A stretch of DNA of 64,000 bases from Flavobacterium gilvum. GTDB lineage: Bacteria; Bacteroidota; Bacteroidia; Flavobacteriales; Flavobacteriaceae. Numbering within the stretch: position 1 is the stretch's first letter; every line of letters starts with the position of its first letter. Under the pieces are notes generated by a model. It had not been told where the DNA came from. It searched no databases and was given only the letters and a program-made list of their open reading frames with translations. A program made the translations under genes and the position numbers. Below are positions 44,482-54,722 of this stretch, piece after piece. The stretch covers positions 1,798,001 through 1,862,000 of the forward strand of contig NZ_CP017479.1 in assembly GCF_001761465.1 (NCBI RefSeq), in the 5' to 3' direction.

Positions 44482-44874
44482 GTCTATGTACAATGTTCCT
44501 TCAGTTGACGATGAAACGTAAGTATGTCCTCCATACATATAAGGATTCCATCCCCATCCCCATCCGTAGCCATAAGCGGCACTGAATTGGTTCACACTGA
44601 TTTCTTCTTTTGATTTAGTGAAAATATTTACCAATAAATCAGGATTATCACTTTTGGTCAATCCTTTGGACTGTAATTGTCTGTCGATAGCATTCAGGAT
44701 TCTTTTTTTGTCCAAATCGGAAATTTCGACTTTGTCAATTCCAGATTTCATAAACGCAAACGTTTTATATTGAGCAAAATCTACCGATTTGTCATAATCA
44801 GAATATACTTTTACAGTGTCACAAGAAACAACCATGAAAAGTAATAGCAAAGGCAAGAGTTTGAATGTTTTCAT
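44311..44874 (-). CDS. DUF4136 lipoprotein
   Basis: The 187-residue protein has a lipoprotein signal with lipobox VVSC (cysteine at 18), a DUF4136 domain (DYDKSVDFAQYKTFAFM; LDKKRILNAIDRQLQSKGL; GTLYIDLIDAKKKELIWQGEGSG), a GYGWGWGWNPY segment and a lysine/glutamate-rich tail. It is an envelope protein of unknown role. Its 3' end is duplicated at 42851-43061. Confidence 0.9.
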   Translation of the reverse strand: MKTFKLLPLLLLFMVVSCDTVKVYSDYDKSVDFAQYKTFAFMKSGIDKVEISDLDKKRILNAIDRQLQSKGLTKSDNPDLLVNIFTKSKEEISVNQFSAAYGYGWGWGWNPYMYGGHTYVSSSTEGTLYIDLIDAKKKELIWQGEGSGTLSKDMNEKDAIVNDFVTQILAQFPPAKPEVKEKKEKKK

Positions 44875-45260
44875 CTTTTTTATGATTTATGTTGCTAAAA
44901 ACTAATCGCAAATATCGTACCAATTAATTTATTCTAAATTAGTCAAAAAAAATCACTTTTGCAATGAAACGGTTAAATACATTGCTTATACTCATTAGAC
45001 TGATTTATTTTGAAAAAGTTTAATTCAACACTGGGGTGTAATTCTATTTGAATAAAAAATGAAACATATAGGGACATAGATTTCATAGATAATCTGAAAA
45101 GGATGAATAGAAATAGCACTATTTTTACTTCGTCAATTCGCCCTTCGGTCTAGGGTCACATAGATGATTGCTATGTGAGAAGTGAAACGGTTATCTAGCT
45201 CTTAAAAAAAACTATAAATTCTATGTTTCTATGTGTTAAAAAATAATTTCATCCAATTGG
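44875..45260. other. Spacer with inverted repeat
   Basis: No gene is seen. ACATATAGGGACATAGA (about 45064) and TCTATGTTTCTATGTGT (about 45221) are imperfect inverted copies. A TTCGTCAATTCGCCCTTCGG segment lies between them, like those at 28301 and 51462. Confidence 0.55.
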
Positions 45261-47240
45261 TTAATTCAGCAATTCGTCATCCACTAAATTTGGAAGTGTA
45301 ACTTTCAGCAAAGGTTCAGCTTCCATAGCTCTTCTTATTGCAAAAACCGCTCCTTCGTTTCTTGCCCAGCTACGTCTTGATATTCCGTTATTGACATCCC
45401 AAAACAGCATTGAAGCTAAGCGTCTAGAAGCTTCTTTGGTACCGTCCAGAACCATCCCGAAACCACCGTTGATGACTTCGCCCCAGCCAACACCACCGCC
45501 ATTGTGGATGGATACCCAGGTTGCGCCGCGAAAACTGTCGCCAATTACGTTTTGGATAGCCATATCTGCCGTAAAACGGGAGCCGTCATAAATATTTGAA
45601 GTTTCCCTGTAAGGAGAATCAGTCCCCGAAACATCGTGGTGATCACGTCCTAAAACAACTGCACCAATCTCGCCTTTGGCAATCGCCTGATTGAAAGCTT
45701 CGGCAATTTTTACTCGGCCTTCGGCATCGGCGTATAGGATTCGGGCTTGAGAACCTACAACCAATTTGTTTTCCTGTGCGCCTTTTATCCACTGAATATT
45801 ATCCTGCATTTGTTGCTGAATTTCATCGGGAGCCGTTTTGGTCATTTCTTCCAAAACTTGGCAGGCAATAGCATCTGTTTTGGCCAAATCTTCAGGATTT
45901 CCAGAGGTACAAACCCAACGGAAAGGCCCAAAACCGTAGTCAAAACACATTGGTCCCATTATGTCCTGCACATAACTCGGATATCTGAAATCTATATTGT
46001 TTTCGGCCATAACAGCTGCACCAGCACGCGAAGCTTCCAGTAAAAAAGCGTTTCCGTAATCAAAGAAATAGGTTCCTTTGGCCGTGTGTTTATTAATGGC
46101 CGCTGTATGACGACGCAATGTTTCCTGTACTTTTTCTTTGAATAAATCAGGATTATTAGCCATCATTTCATTGGCATTTTCAAATGAAATTCCAACCGGA
46201 TAATACCCGCCTGCCCAAGGATTATGGAGCGAAGTTTGGTCGGAACCCAAATCGATATAAAGGTTTTCTTTATCAAATCGTTCCCAAACATCTACCACAT
46301 TTCCGAGGTAAGCGATGGAAACGGTTTCGTTATTGGCTTTCGCCAAATTTACTCGTTGCACCAATTCGTCAAGGTTCTCGATTACTTCATTAATCCAGCC
46401 TTGACTGTGGCGAATGTGGGTGATTTTTGGATTCACTTCGGCACAAACTGTGATACAGCCTGCAATATTTCCGGCTTTGGGTTGCGCACCGCTCATTCCG
46501 CCAAGTCCAGAAGTTACAAATAATCCTCCTTTTGGACTGCGTTTTATTTTTCGGAAACCATTCAAAACCGTGATTGTTGTTCCGTGCACAATTCCTTGCG
46601 GACCAATGTACATATAACTGCCTGCGGTCATTTGTCCGTATTGGGAAACACCCAATGCGTTCATTCTTTCCCAATCATCGGGTTGGGAATAATTTGGGAT
46701 TACCATTCCGTTGGTTACCACAACTCTAGGAGCTTCTTTGTGCGAAGGAAACAATCCCATCGGATGGCCAGAATACATTGTTAATGTTTGCTCATCGGTC
46801 ATTTCAGACAAGTATTTCATCGTCAGTAAATATTGCGCCCAGTTTGAGAAAACAGCTCCGTTCCCACCATAAGTAATTAATTCGTGTGGATGTTGTGCCA
46901 CCACATAATCCAGATTGTTCTGAATCATAAGCATGATGGCTTTCGCCTGTTCGCTTTTCCCTGGATATTCGGATATTGGACGGGCATACATTCTATAATC
47001 GGGACGAAAACGGTACATATAAATTCGTCCGTAAGTCTCGAGTTCGTACTTGAATTCCGGCAATAATTCGGCGTGATGTTTGGGTTCAAAATAGCGTAAA
47101 GCATTTCGAAGTGCCAGTTTTTTCTCGTCGTCGGTTAAAATTTCTTTCCGTTTTGGCGCATGGTTGATATTGGTTTCATACGGTTTTGGAAGAGGCAATA
47201 TTGAGGGAATTCCTTGTTGTATTTGTTCTTGAAAAGTCAT
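45261..47240 (-). CDS. hutU: Urocanate hydratase
   Basis: The 659-residue protein matches the long form of HutU: ITYGGNGAVFSNWAQY, TMYSGHPMGLFPSHK, GQMTAGSYMYIGPQGIVHGTT, the NAD-binding zone FVTSGLGGMSGAQPKA and GRDHHDVSGTDSPYRET. It converts urocanate to imidazolone propionate in histidine breakdown. Other hut genes are not in the window, so it may be isolated or part of a cluster broken up elsewhere. Confidence 0.95.
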   Translation of the reverse strand: MTFQEQIQQGIPSILPLPKPYETNINHAPKRKEILTDDEKKLALRNALRYFEPKHHAELLPEFKYELETYGRIYMYRFRPDYRMYARPISEYPGKSEQAKAIMLMIQNNLDYVVAQHPHELITYGGNGAVFSNWAQYLLTMKYLSEMTDEQTLTMYSGHPMGLFPSHKEAPRVVVTNGMVIPNYSQPDDWERMNALGVSQYGQMTAGSYMYIGPQGIVHGTTITVLNGFRKIKRSPKGGLFVTSGLGGMSGAQPKAGNIAGCITVCAEVNPKITHIRHSQGWINEVIENLDELVQRVNLAKANNETVSIAYLGNVVDVWERFDKENLYIDLGSDQTSLHNPWAGGYYPVGISFENANEMMANNPDLFKEKVQETLRRHTAAINKHTAKGTYFFDYGNAFLLEASRAGAAVMAENNIDFRYPSYVQDIMGPMCFDYGFGPFRWVCTSGNPEDLAKTDAIACQVLEEMTKTAPDEIQQQMQDNIQWIKGAQENKLVVGSQARILYADAEGRVKIAEAFNQAIAKGEIGAVVLGRDHHDVSGTDSPYRETSNIYDGSRFTADMAIQNVIGDSFRGATWVSIHNGGGVGWGEVINGGFGMVLDGTKEASRRLASMLFWDVNNGISRRSWARNEGAVFAIRRAMEAEPLLKVTLPNLVDDELLN

Positions 47241-47379
47241 TTTTCCTAGTTTAAAATCTAAAAATAATCGATTTAATCTTTGTGCATGAGATTGACAAAG
47301 TGAGAATGCTTATAGCATAAACTATACCAAAAGTTTGATATTCTGATGAAAGAAATTCCAAGGTCTAAAATCGCCCAGA

Positions 47380-47451
47380 TTTGTCATTCCGAGGAATGAG
47401 GAATCTTCGTTGTAAAATCGATAAAGATTCCTCATTCCTCGGAATGACAAA
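47380..47451. repeat. REP-like hairpin, GTCATTCCGAGG type
   Basis: A stem of about 27 bp starting TTTGTCATTCCGAGGAATG pairs with its exact inverse ending CATTCCTCGGAATGACAAA across a short loop. It is the second copy of the family at 37669. Confidence 0.85.
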
Positions 47452-47526
47452 ATTGTGGTCATACTTTGAGCAGAAAATCAAGTTTCTAATTCTGTGTTCT
47501 GAAATCTATATTCTTTTCTCTTTATT

Positions 47527-47736
<210 letters not shown>

Positions 47737-47829
47737 TCATTAATTATTGTTTGGATTTACAACCGACTGATTGTGTTTTTCTTTAATTTGAGCTAAATAA
47801 CCTTTACAAATCTATAAATTTTAAAATCA

Positions 47830-48171
47830 ATGTTTGTTATTGTTGTCAAATTTTTAATACCGAAAGGATATCGCGGGTTGACTGTTTTTCCTTTTGTGTT
47901 TATTAAATATTCGTTTGACTCCCAAAATGAAACTTTGATAAATCACGAAAAAATACATCTCCGGCAACAATTAGAATTGCTTATTTTACCTTTTTTTATT
48001 TGGTATATTGTCGAATATGCGGTACGTTTGTTACAGTACAAAAACACTAATTTGGCCTATCGAAATATCTGTTTTGAAAGAGAGGCTTACGCCAATGAAC
48101 GGAATTTGGGTTATCTTAAAAAGCGACCATTTTTTAGGTTTTTAAGTTATTTGCATAAAAAAAGAATTTAG
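47830..48171 (+). CDS. Small membrane-associated protein with HExxH motif
   Basis: The 113-residue protein contains NHEKIHLRQQ (HEKIH at 39-43), a hydrophobic stretch (about 50-68) and FEREAYANE (glutamates at 83 and 85) that could supply a third metal ligand. This is a zincin-like signature, but the protein is far shorter than usual metallopeptidases. I do not recognise a named family. Confidence 0.6.
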   Translation: MFVIVVKFLIPKGYRGLTVFPFVFIKYSFDSQNETLINHEKIHLRQQLELLILPFFIWYIVEYAVRLLQYKNTNLAYRNICFEREAYANERNLGYLKKRPFFRFLSYLHKKRI

Positions 48172-48270
48172 AATGCGTGTTATACCCCCAAAGCGCGCAA
48201 TGCGTTTGGCAAAGAACATTAAACTTTGCGGTTAAAATCTCTAAGTAATTCATTTTAAAAACTAAAAATT

Positions 48271-49182
48271 TTGAATCAAAAAATCACTTACAGTCTCCCA
48301 AATGGAATTTCTCTCGAAATCAAAAGAGAAGATTTGCTACATCCTTTTGTTTCCGGAAATAAATACAGGAAAATGAAGTACAATCTGATTCAGGCCAAGT
48401 CAGAAAATCATGACACACTACTCACTTTTGGTGGGGCTTATTCCAACCATATAGCCGCCGCAGCCTATGCCGGAATGCACTACGGTTTCAAGACCATTGG
48501 GGTAATTCGCGGTGACGAACTTGGCGATAAAATTGACGAAAACCCAACTTTGAGATTTGCAAAGGAATGTGGTATGCAATTCGAGTTTGTGACAAGAGAA
48601 TCCTATCGGAATAAAACTGAATCGGATTTTCTTGATGGGCTTCATCAGAAATTTGGTTCCTTTTATCTTGTTCCCGAAGGCGGTACCAATGAATATGCCA
48701 TAAGAGGTTGCGAAGAAATACTGACCAAAGAAGATACCGAGTTCGATTATGTATGTTGTGCAGTTGGGACAGGAGGTACCATTTCGGGGATTATCAACAG
48801 TGCGTTGTCACACCAAAAAGTTTTAGGATTTCCAGCGTTAAAAGGAGATTTTTTAAAAGATGAAATTCGTAAATTTGCCCTTGGTGAGAATTGGGAATTA
48901 ATTACCAACTATCATTTTGGGGGCTATGGAAAGGTAAGTGACGAATTGATTCTGTTTATTAATGAATTTTATAAACAGACACACGTACCATTGGATCCCG
49001 TTTATACAGGAAAGATGGTTTTTGGCGTTATAGATTTAATACAAAAGAACTACTTTACTGATAATGCCAAAATTTTATTGATTCATACCGGGGGTTTGCA
49101 AGGAATCGATGGGATGAATGTGCTTTTAAAAAACCAAAACAAAACATTGATTAATGTTGGAAGGGAAAATAATTTGAAATAA
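48271..49182 (+). CDS. PLP-dependent enzyme, ACC deaminase/D-cysteine desulfhydrase family
   Basis: The 303-residue protein starts at TTG 48271 because no ATG is available before the conserved start region. PLP lysine is in SGNKYRKMKYNL; the substrate/cofactor loops are TFGGAYSNHIAA, PEGGTNEYA and GTGGTISGI. It probably cleaves D-cysteine or an aminocyclopropane-like substrate, the exact activity is not deducible. Confidence 0.85.
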   Translation: MNQKITYSLPNGISLEIKREDLLHPFVSGNKYRKMKYNLIQAKSENHDTLLTFGGAYSNHIAAAAYAGMHYGFKTIGVIRGDELGDKIDENPTLRFAKECGMQFEFVTRESYRNKTESDFLDGLHQKFGSFYLVPEGGTNEYAIRGCEEILTKEDTEFDYVCCAVGTGGTISGIINSALSHQKVLGFPALKGDFLKDEIRKFALGENWELITNYHFGGYGKVSDELILFINEFYKQTHVPLDPVYTGKMVFGVIDLIQKNYFTDNAKILLIHTGGLQGIDGMNVLLKNQNKTLINVGRENNLK

Positions 49183-49200
49183 TACCCAAATATACCATAT

Positions 49201-50040
49201 ATGTTGAAAAAAATAACCTTATTTCTTTTAATTGGGACAATAATCGGATGCGGTTCTTCGAAACCGGCTATCGTTACAACAAAACAACCTGTAGGATGGA
49301 AATATTCAAAACCTATTCAAAACACTAGTAGTGACAACACATCAAAATCAACTGCTCCTTCAGCTTCAACGACTTCAAAACCATTAACGGTAAATGAAGC
49401 AACCAAAGCCTATATCGCGCAATACAACACAGTTGCGATGAGCAATATGAAACTTTATGGAATTCCAGCAAGTATTATTTTGGCGCAGGGAATTTTGGAA
49501 TCGGGGGCGGGTAAAGGTGATTTGGCAATGAATGCTAATAATCATTTCGGAATCAAATGCCATAATGACTGGACAGGAAATAAGGTGTATAAAGACGATG
49601 ATTCGCCAAATGAGTGTTTCCGAAAATACAGTCAAGCCTCGGAATCCTACCAAGATCACGCTTTGCTTTTAACCGGAAAAAAAAGATATGCCAATTTGTT
49701 TGCCTTGCCTAGGGGAGATTATAAGGCTTGGGCCAAAGGTTTGAGAGAAGCTGGGTATGCGACAGATCCTAAATATCCTGAGAAATTAATCAGTTATATT
49801 GAAACCTACAATTTGAACCAATATGATAATAAAGTTTTGGGGAAAATTACAAAAGACGAATCAAAAGTATTGATTGAGGATAATTTTGGAATCGATGAAA
49901 CAAGTTTGTATGAAATTCAGAAAGGGGATACTTTGTATTCGGTTTCCAAAAAATTCAATTTAACCGTAGAAGAATTAAAACAGAAAAATAATTTAATTGA
50001 TAATGCACTTTATGTTGGACAGAAGTTGGTAGTGAAGTGA
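49201..50040 (+). CDS. Glucosaminidase-LysM lipoprotein
   Basis: The 279-residue protein has a lipobox (IIGCGSS, cysteine at about 17), a Ser/Thr-rich linker, a mannosyl-glycoprotein endo-beta-N-acetylglucosaminidase domain (ASIILAQGILESGAGKGDLAMNANNHFGIKC; GH73) and a C-terminal LysM (YEIQKGDTLYSVSKKFNLTVEELKQKN). It hydrolyses peptidoglycan in the envelope. It starts 18 bases after the PLP enzyme gene. Confidence 0.92.
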   Translation: MLKKITLFLLIGTIIGCGSSKPAIVTTKQPVGWKYSKPIQNTSSDNTSKSTAPSASTTSKPLTVNEATKAYIAQYNTVAMSNMKLYGIPASIILAQGILESGAGKGDLAMNANNHFGIKCHNDWTGNKVYKDDDSPNECFRKYSQASESYQDHALLLTGKKRYANLFALPRGDYKAWAKGLREAGYATDPKYPEKLISYIETYNLNQYDNKVLGKITKDESKVLIEDNFGIDETSLYEIQKGDTLYSVSKKFNLTVEELKQKNNLIDNALYVGQKLVVK

Positions 50041-50098
50041 GTTTTTAATCTAATAATCAGATAATCCAACAATCTAAAGTCAAAAATCTAAAATCATA

Positions 50099-51385
50099 AT
50101 GTTATACCAAAGAAGCAGTCAGCTTTTTGCTGAAGCAGAAAAAGTAATCCCGGGAGGAGTAAATTCACCGGTAAGGGCTTTCAAAGCCGTGGGCGGAACG
50201 CCAATATTTGTAAAAAGTGCCAAAGGAGCCTACTTGTATGATGAGGATGGAAACCGTTTAATCGATTATATCAATTCATGGGGACCAATGATTTTGGGAC
50301 ATGCTTATGAGCCTGTGGTGCAATCCATTATTGAAAAAGCCAAATTAGGAATGTCTTTCGGGATGCCAACCGAACTGGAAACTCAAATTGCAGTTCTAGC
50401 TGTTTCGATGGTTCCGAATATTGATAAAATTCGTTTTGTGAATTCGGGGACAGAAGCCTGTATGAGTGCGGTGCGATTGGCACGCGGATTTACCAAAAGA
50501 GATAAAATTATCAAATTTTCCGGTTGTTATCACGGTCATTCCGATTCGTTTTTGATTCAGGCGGGGAGTGGTGCGGTGACTTTTGGAACTCCAAACAGTC
50601 CAGGTGTGACTGCAGGTACAGCCAAAGATACTTTACTTGCCAAATACAATGATTTAGGAAATGTAAAAGAGTTAATCGAAGCCAATAAAAATGAAATCGC
50701 TGCTATAATTATCGAGCCTGTTGCAGGGAACATGGGATGTATCCCGCCGGTTAAAGGGTTTTTGGAAGGATTACGTGAGTTGTGTACGGCAAACGGAATT
50801 CTGCTGATTTTTGATGAGGTAATGACAGGCTTTAGATTAGCAAGAGGTGGCGCGCAAGAGCTGTTAAATATCAATGCTGATATCGTTTGTTTCGGAAAAG
50901 TAATCGGGGGCGGACTTCCTGTTGGGGCTTTTGCGGCACGCGCCGAAATCATGAATTATTTGGCTCCATTGGGACCTGTTTACCAAGCGGGAACTTTGTC
51001 AGGAAATCCATTGGCTATGGCGGCTGGCTTGGCGATGCTGCAGGCATTGGACAGTGATCGTGAAATTTTCAAAAGATTGGAGGAAAAAACAGCTTATTTG
51101 GGAGATGGAATCGAGAGGGTTTTGAAAGCTAATAATGTAGCTTTCACCATCAACAGAGTGGGGTCGATGATTTCGGTTCATTTTGATGCGAATCCGGTAA
51201 CCGATTTTAAAACGGCTGGAAATGGTGATAATGAAACCTTCAAAAAGTTTTTCCATGGATTGGTTGCCGAAGGAGTTTATATCGCACCATCGGCTTACGA
51301 AACTTGGTTCATCACCGATGCACTGACTTACGAAGATTTAGATTTCACCATTAATGCTATAGATAAAGTTTCTAAAACTTTCTAA
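50099..51385 (+). CDS. hemL: Glutamate-1-semialdehyde 2,1-aminomutase
   Basis: The 428-residue fold-type I PLP enzyme has [35 protein letters not shown] and the PLP lysine in [15 protein letters not shown]. It makes 5-aminolevulinate for heme synthesis. Confidence 0.97.
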   Translation: MLYQRSSQLFAEAEKVIPGGVNSPVRAFKAVGGTPIFVKSAKGAYLYDEDGNRLIDYINSWGPMILGHAYEPVVQSIIEKAKLGMSFGMPTELETQIAVLAVSMVPNIDKIRFVNSGTEACMSAVRLARGFTKRDKIIKFSGCYHGHSDSFLIQAGSGAVTFGTPNSPGVTAGTAKDTLLAKYNDLGNVKELIEANKNEIAAIIIEPVAGNMGCIPPVKGFLEGLRELCTANGILLIFDEVMTGFRLARGGAQELLNINADIVCFGKVIGGGLPVGAFAARAEIMNYLAPLGPVYQAGTLSGNPLAMAAGLAMLQALDSDREIFKRLEEKTAYLGDGIERVLKANNVAFTINRVGSMISVHFDANPVTDFKTAGNGDNETFKKFFHGLVAEGVYIAPSAYETWFITDALTYEDLDFTINAIDKVSKTF

Positions 51386-51406
51386 ATAGTGCTTAATATA
51401 AACAAA

Positions 51407-51452
51407 AATTCCACTAATTATCACAAATTAATCTGTGATAATTAGTGGAATT
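51407..51452. repeat. Perfect 19-bp inverted repeat after hemL
   Basis: AATTCCACTAATTATCACA is exactly inverted at 51434-51452 around an 8-base loop. No T-run follows, so it is repeat-like; a terminator role is possible. Confidence 0.7.
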
Positions 51453-51500
51453 GCTTCGCCTGTTCGCTTCGCTCGGGTTGTGTTTAATTTCCTGCGAAAA

Positions 51501-52298
51501 TCATTCTTTGCTCCAGCCTTTTCTTCCGTTGTTTCGCATTTTGTTTTTCATGTTTTCTTTATTTTCTTCTCTAATATCAAGCCATTTTTTATATTGTTCA
51601 TCTGATAAAATAGCTTTCATCTTGGTTTCTGTATCTATTTTTTCGGCTTGCATTTTAGTTTTTAATGCTTCTCTTTCTTCAGTGGTTAATTTAGTTCCAT
51701 TGGCTTTTTGGGTTTGTGCTTGAGTTTTTAGGTCTTTGGCTTTTGCGCTTTTTTCCGCCAAAAGTTTACCTACGGCTTCCTGTTGTTTGGTGTCCAGATT
51801 CAGTTCTTTGGTTAGGTTAGCCAAGTGTTTTTGTTGGAAGTCATCAGGAGTTCTTTTTCCCATTGGCTCACCTCCCATTGCCTCTCTCTTTTCTCTAATG
51901 TTTTCTATGTTTTCTTCTCTGATATCGAGCCATTTTTTATATTGCTCGTCAGACAGAATGGCTTTCATTTTAGCTTCTGTGTCGGTTTTTTCGGCTTGCA
52001 TTTTAGCTTTAAGAGCTTCTCTTTCTTCAGGAGTTAATTTTTCACCACCGGCTTTTCGAGTGTGAGTTTTAGTTTTTACATTTTGTGCTTTCGCGCTTTT
52101 CTCCGCCAAAAGTTTACCTACGGCTTCCTGTTGTTTGGTATCCAGATTCAGTTCTTTGGTTAGATGAGCCAGATGTTTTTGTTGACGTTGTTCCGGAGTC
52201 ATTCTCTGAGAGTAACCTTTCTTTTGAGGTGGTGTGGTTTCTTGAGCAAATCCGGTTAATCCCAATCCTAATACTAAGGCAATAATTAATCTTTTCAT
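51501..52298 (-). CDS. Spy-like periplasmic protein with internal duplication
   Basis: The 265-residue protein has a signal peptide (to about 18, TGFAQ) and two nearly identical helical repeats, each holding HLANLTKELNLDTKQQEAVG and KAILSDEQYKKWLDIREEN. The pattern resembles LTxxQ/Spy-CpxP-type chaperones. It is a tandem duplicate of the unit in the next gene (52527-53012). Confidence 0.78.
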   Translation of the reverse strand: MKRLIIALVLGLGLTGFAQETTPPQKKGYSQRMTPEQRQQKHLAHLTKELNLDTKQQEAVGKLLAEKSAKAQNVKTKTHTRKAGGEKLTPEEREALKAKMQAEKTDTEAKMKAILSDEQYKKWLDIREENIENIREKREAMGGEPMGKRTPDDFQQKHLANLTKELNLDTKQQEAVGKLLAEKSAKAKDLKTQAQTQKANGTKLTTEEREALKTKMQAEKIDTETKMKAILSDEQYKKWLDIREENKENMKNKMRNNGRKGWSKE

Positions 52299-52454
52299 AA
52301 TTTTTAATAATTTATAGTTAATATTAAATTGATAATCAATTATTTGTATGTACTAATTTATGAAAAACGAATTATATTATTTGAAATTGTATGTTATATC
52401 ATTTATATTTTCTGACTGCTCCAAATATTTTTATGACATTCAAGTATTAAATCG

Positions 52455-52493
52455 AATAAGCCACTATGAACATCAAAGTCGTAGTGGCTTATT
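52455..52493 (-). terminator. Hairpin after the 52527 gene
   Basis: AATAAGCCACTA/TAGTGGCTTATT stem downstream of the minus-strand stop codon; it lacks a T-run, so strength is uncertain. Confidence 0.5.
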
Positions 52494-52526
52494 AGATTGA
52501 TTATTTTTGGAATAAGGGAGAATTAA

Positions 52527-53012
52527 TTAAAACCCGCCGCCGTTATTATTTCCGCCAAAACCACCTCCGTTATCATTTCCTCCATCTCTTCTTTCTTGCA
52601 TTCTTTGTCTCATTCGGTCTTCATTTTCCTGTCTTGATGTGGTATATTTTTTAAACTGGTCTGCATTTAAGATGGCTTTCAATTTGTTGTCAGTATCTTC
52701 TCTTTCAGTCTGCATCGCAGTTCTAAATGCATTTCTTTGTTCGTCGGTCATTTTTTCACCGCTTGTTCTTTGAGCTTCTCTTTTGGCTCTGGCTTCCTGT
52801 GCTTTCACACTTTTTTCAGTCAAAAGCTTATTTACGGCTTCTTGTTGTTTGGAGTCCAGGCTTAAATCTTTGGTCATTCTTTCAACTTGTTTTTGAACAC
52901 GTTGTTCCGGAGTCATGTTTTGCATGTCTCCTCTGTTACCTCTTGGTGAACTTTCCTGAGCAAAACAAGTCATTCCAACTCCTAATACTAGGGCAATAAT
53001 TAATTTTTTCAT
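52527..53012 (-). CDS. Spy-like periplasmic protein, single repeat
   Basis: The 161-residue protein has a signal peptide (to about 18, TCFAQ), one repeat unit (ERMTKDLSLDSKQQEAVNKLL; KAILNADQFKKYTTSRQENE) and a Gly/Asn-rich tail. It is the single-unit paralog of the upstream neighbour on the same strand. Confidence 0.78.
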   Translation of the reverse strand: MKKLIIALVLGVGMTCFAQESSPRGNRGDMQNMTPEQRVQKQVERMTKDLSLDSKQQEAVNKLLTEKSVKAQEARAKREAQRTSGEKMTDEQRNAFRTAMQTEREDTDNKLKAILNADQFKKYTTSRQENEDRMRQRMQERRDGGNDNGGGFGGNNNGGGF

Positions 53013-53396
53013 TTTTTTTACGTTTTAAGGATTATTTTCGTAAGACTAATATAAGTATCAAAGGTTTAACGAAAAAACTAAATTTTATATTTTTTTCGAT
53101 GGATAACTTTCGATTTAATCATTTTCGAATTGTATTTTTGAAATTGAGTTTTTAGGAGCAGAAAAATTAGGCATTTTAATAGACATTGGTCCCGCTGTTC
53201 ATTACAAACGAAGTTCACTGAACTCCGCTTAAAATGAAAGTTGAGTGAAGTAATCTTTTTATTTTTAAAGAAAAAATAAAAAGGATTTTCATTGCCATCG
53301 GGGCTAAAAATCAACATTTTTGTTTTTTTGTTATCATTCAAAAAAAACATTTTAAGCATCAAACTCCGATTTTGGAAATTATTAAAAATTAAAAAC

Positions 53397-54566
53397 ATGA
53401 TATCCGTTCAAGAAGCATTTTCGATATTAGAACATAATTTGCCTGCTTTGCACAAAGTAGCGCTTCCTCTTTTTAAGGCACGAAAACATATTTTGGCCGA
53501 GTCTCTTTTTTCGCCCATCAATATGCCGCCTTTTCGACAATCGGCGATGGATGGTTATGCGTTGTGTCTGCACAATGCTTTGGTTTATGAAATTGTTGGC
53601 GAAGTAAAAGCCGGGGATTCACATCTAGTCGAATTACTTCCCGGGCAAGCAGTGAAAATTTTTACCGGAGCAGCAGTACCAAATTCAGCTCAGGCCGTAA
53701 TCCAGATTGAAAAGGTTTCGGCAAACGGAACACAATTATTGTTGGAAGAATTGGTCTCCCCTGATACGAATGTTCGTCCCATTGGTGAACAAATTTCAAA
53801 AGGTGATTTGGCGCTCGAAAAAGGAACTTTGCTGAACGCTGCCGCCATTGGTTTCTTGGTAGGACTTGGTTTTACGAACATTAGTGTATATCAAAAACCA
53901 AGAGTGGGAATTGTGGTTACCGGAAACGAATTGTCAAAACCCGGAACACCACTTGAATATGGAAAAGTGTATGAAAGCAACGGAATTATGCTGCAATCGG
54001 CATTAGCTGATGCGTTTTATGATGAAGTGACTTTGTATGAAGTCAATGATGATTTTGAAAATACCAAAAGCAAACTGCAAGACGCATTGACAAGTAATGA
54101 TTTGGTGTTGGTTTCTGGCGGAATATCAGTAGGAGATTACGATTTTGTGGCTCGTGCTTTAAAAGAACTTCAAGTAGAAACTTTATTTTATAAAGTCAAT
54201 CAAAAACCGGGAAAACCTTTGTTTGCAGGTAAACGGAATGATAAAATGGTTTTTGCTTTACCGGGAAATCCAGCCGCCTGTCTGACTTGTTTTTATGTGT
54301 ATGTTTTGCCTACTTTGGACATCATGTCTGGTGCGGAGGCGAATTATCAACAAGCCGTTTTGCTTTCAATCGGCCACGATTATGAAGTAAAAAATACCCG
54401 TTCGCAGTTCTTGAAAGCGAACATCAGTAATGGGGAAGCCGAGATTTTGACACATCAAAACTCATCTATGCTCAATTCTTTCTCAGTCTCAAACGGATTG
54501 GTATATGTTCCGAACGGGCATTACGAATTGAAAAAAGGAGATACCGTTGAGGTATATTTGCTGTAA
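53397..54566 (+). CDS. moeA: Molybdopterin molybdenumtransferase MoeA
   Basis: From ATG 53397 the protein has 389 residues; the frame upstream is low-complexity leader. MoeA motifs are PPFRQSAMDGYAL, IFTGAAVPNSAQAVIQIE, GNELSKPGTPL, SGGISVGDYDFV and FALPGNPAACLTCFY. It inserts molybdenum into the adenylylated dithiolene cofactor. It stands alone, 6 kb from the main Mo-cofactor operon. Confidence 0.95.
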   Translation: MISVQEAFSILEHNLPALHKVALPLFKARKHILAESLFSPINMPPFRQSAMDGYALCLHNALVYEIVGEVKAGDSHLVELLPGQAVKIFTGAAVPNSAQAVIQIEKVSANGTQLLLEELVSPDTNVRPIGEQISKGDLALEKGTLLNAAAIGFLVGLGFTNISVYQKPRVGIVVTGNELSKPGTPLEYGKVYESNGIMLQSALADAFYDEVTLYEVNDDFENTKSKLQDALTSNDLVLVSGGISVGDYDFVARALKELQVETLFYKVNQKPGKPLFAGKRNDKMVFALPGNPAACLTCFYVYVLPTLDIMSGAEANYQQAVLLSIGHDYEVKNTRSQFLKANISNGEAEILTHQNSSMLNSFSVSNGLVYVPNGHYELKKGDTVEVYLL

Positions 54567-54584
54567 CTTTATTTCGTTTCTATA

Positions 54585-54667
54585 AAAATATCCGATAATT
54601 TGCATACCATACAATGTAAATTATCGGATATTTTATATTGTACACAGTTAAAAATATCGGATAATTT
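54585..54667. repeat. AATATCCGATAATTT repeats after moeA
   Basis: AAAATATCCGATAATTT (54585-54601) is exactly inverted at 54618-54634, and repeated again at 54651-54667, so alternative hairpins can form. One probably terminates moeA. Confidence 0.65.
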
Positions 54668-54722
54668 GTCTTTTTGATTTTCCTTTAGAATTCTGGTGGT
54701 GGAAAAAAATGGATTTGTTGTT

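Noticed and set aside
46224..46674. Overlapping ORFs on both strands inside hutU
   Set aside because: They are shadows of the HutU coding frame, which carries all family motifs.
50557..50952. 131-codon antisense ORF in hemL
   Set aside because: Antisense of conserved HemL sequence; no independent features.
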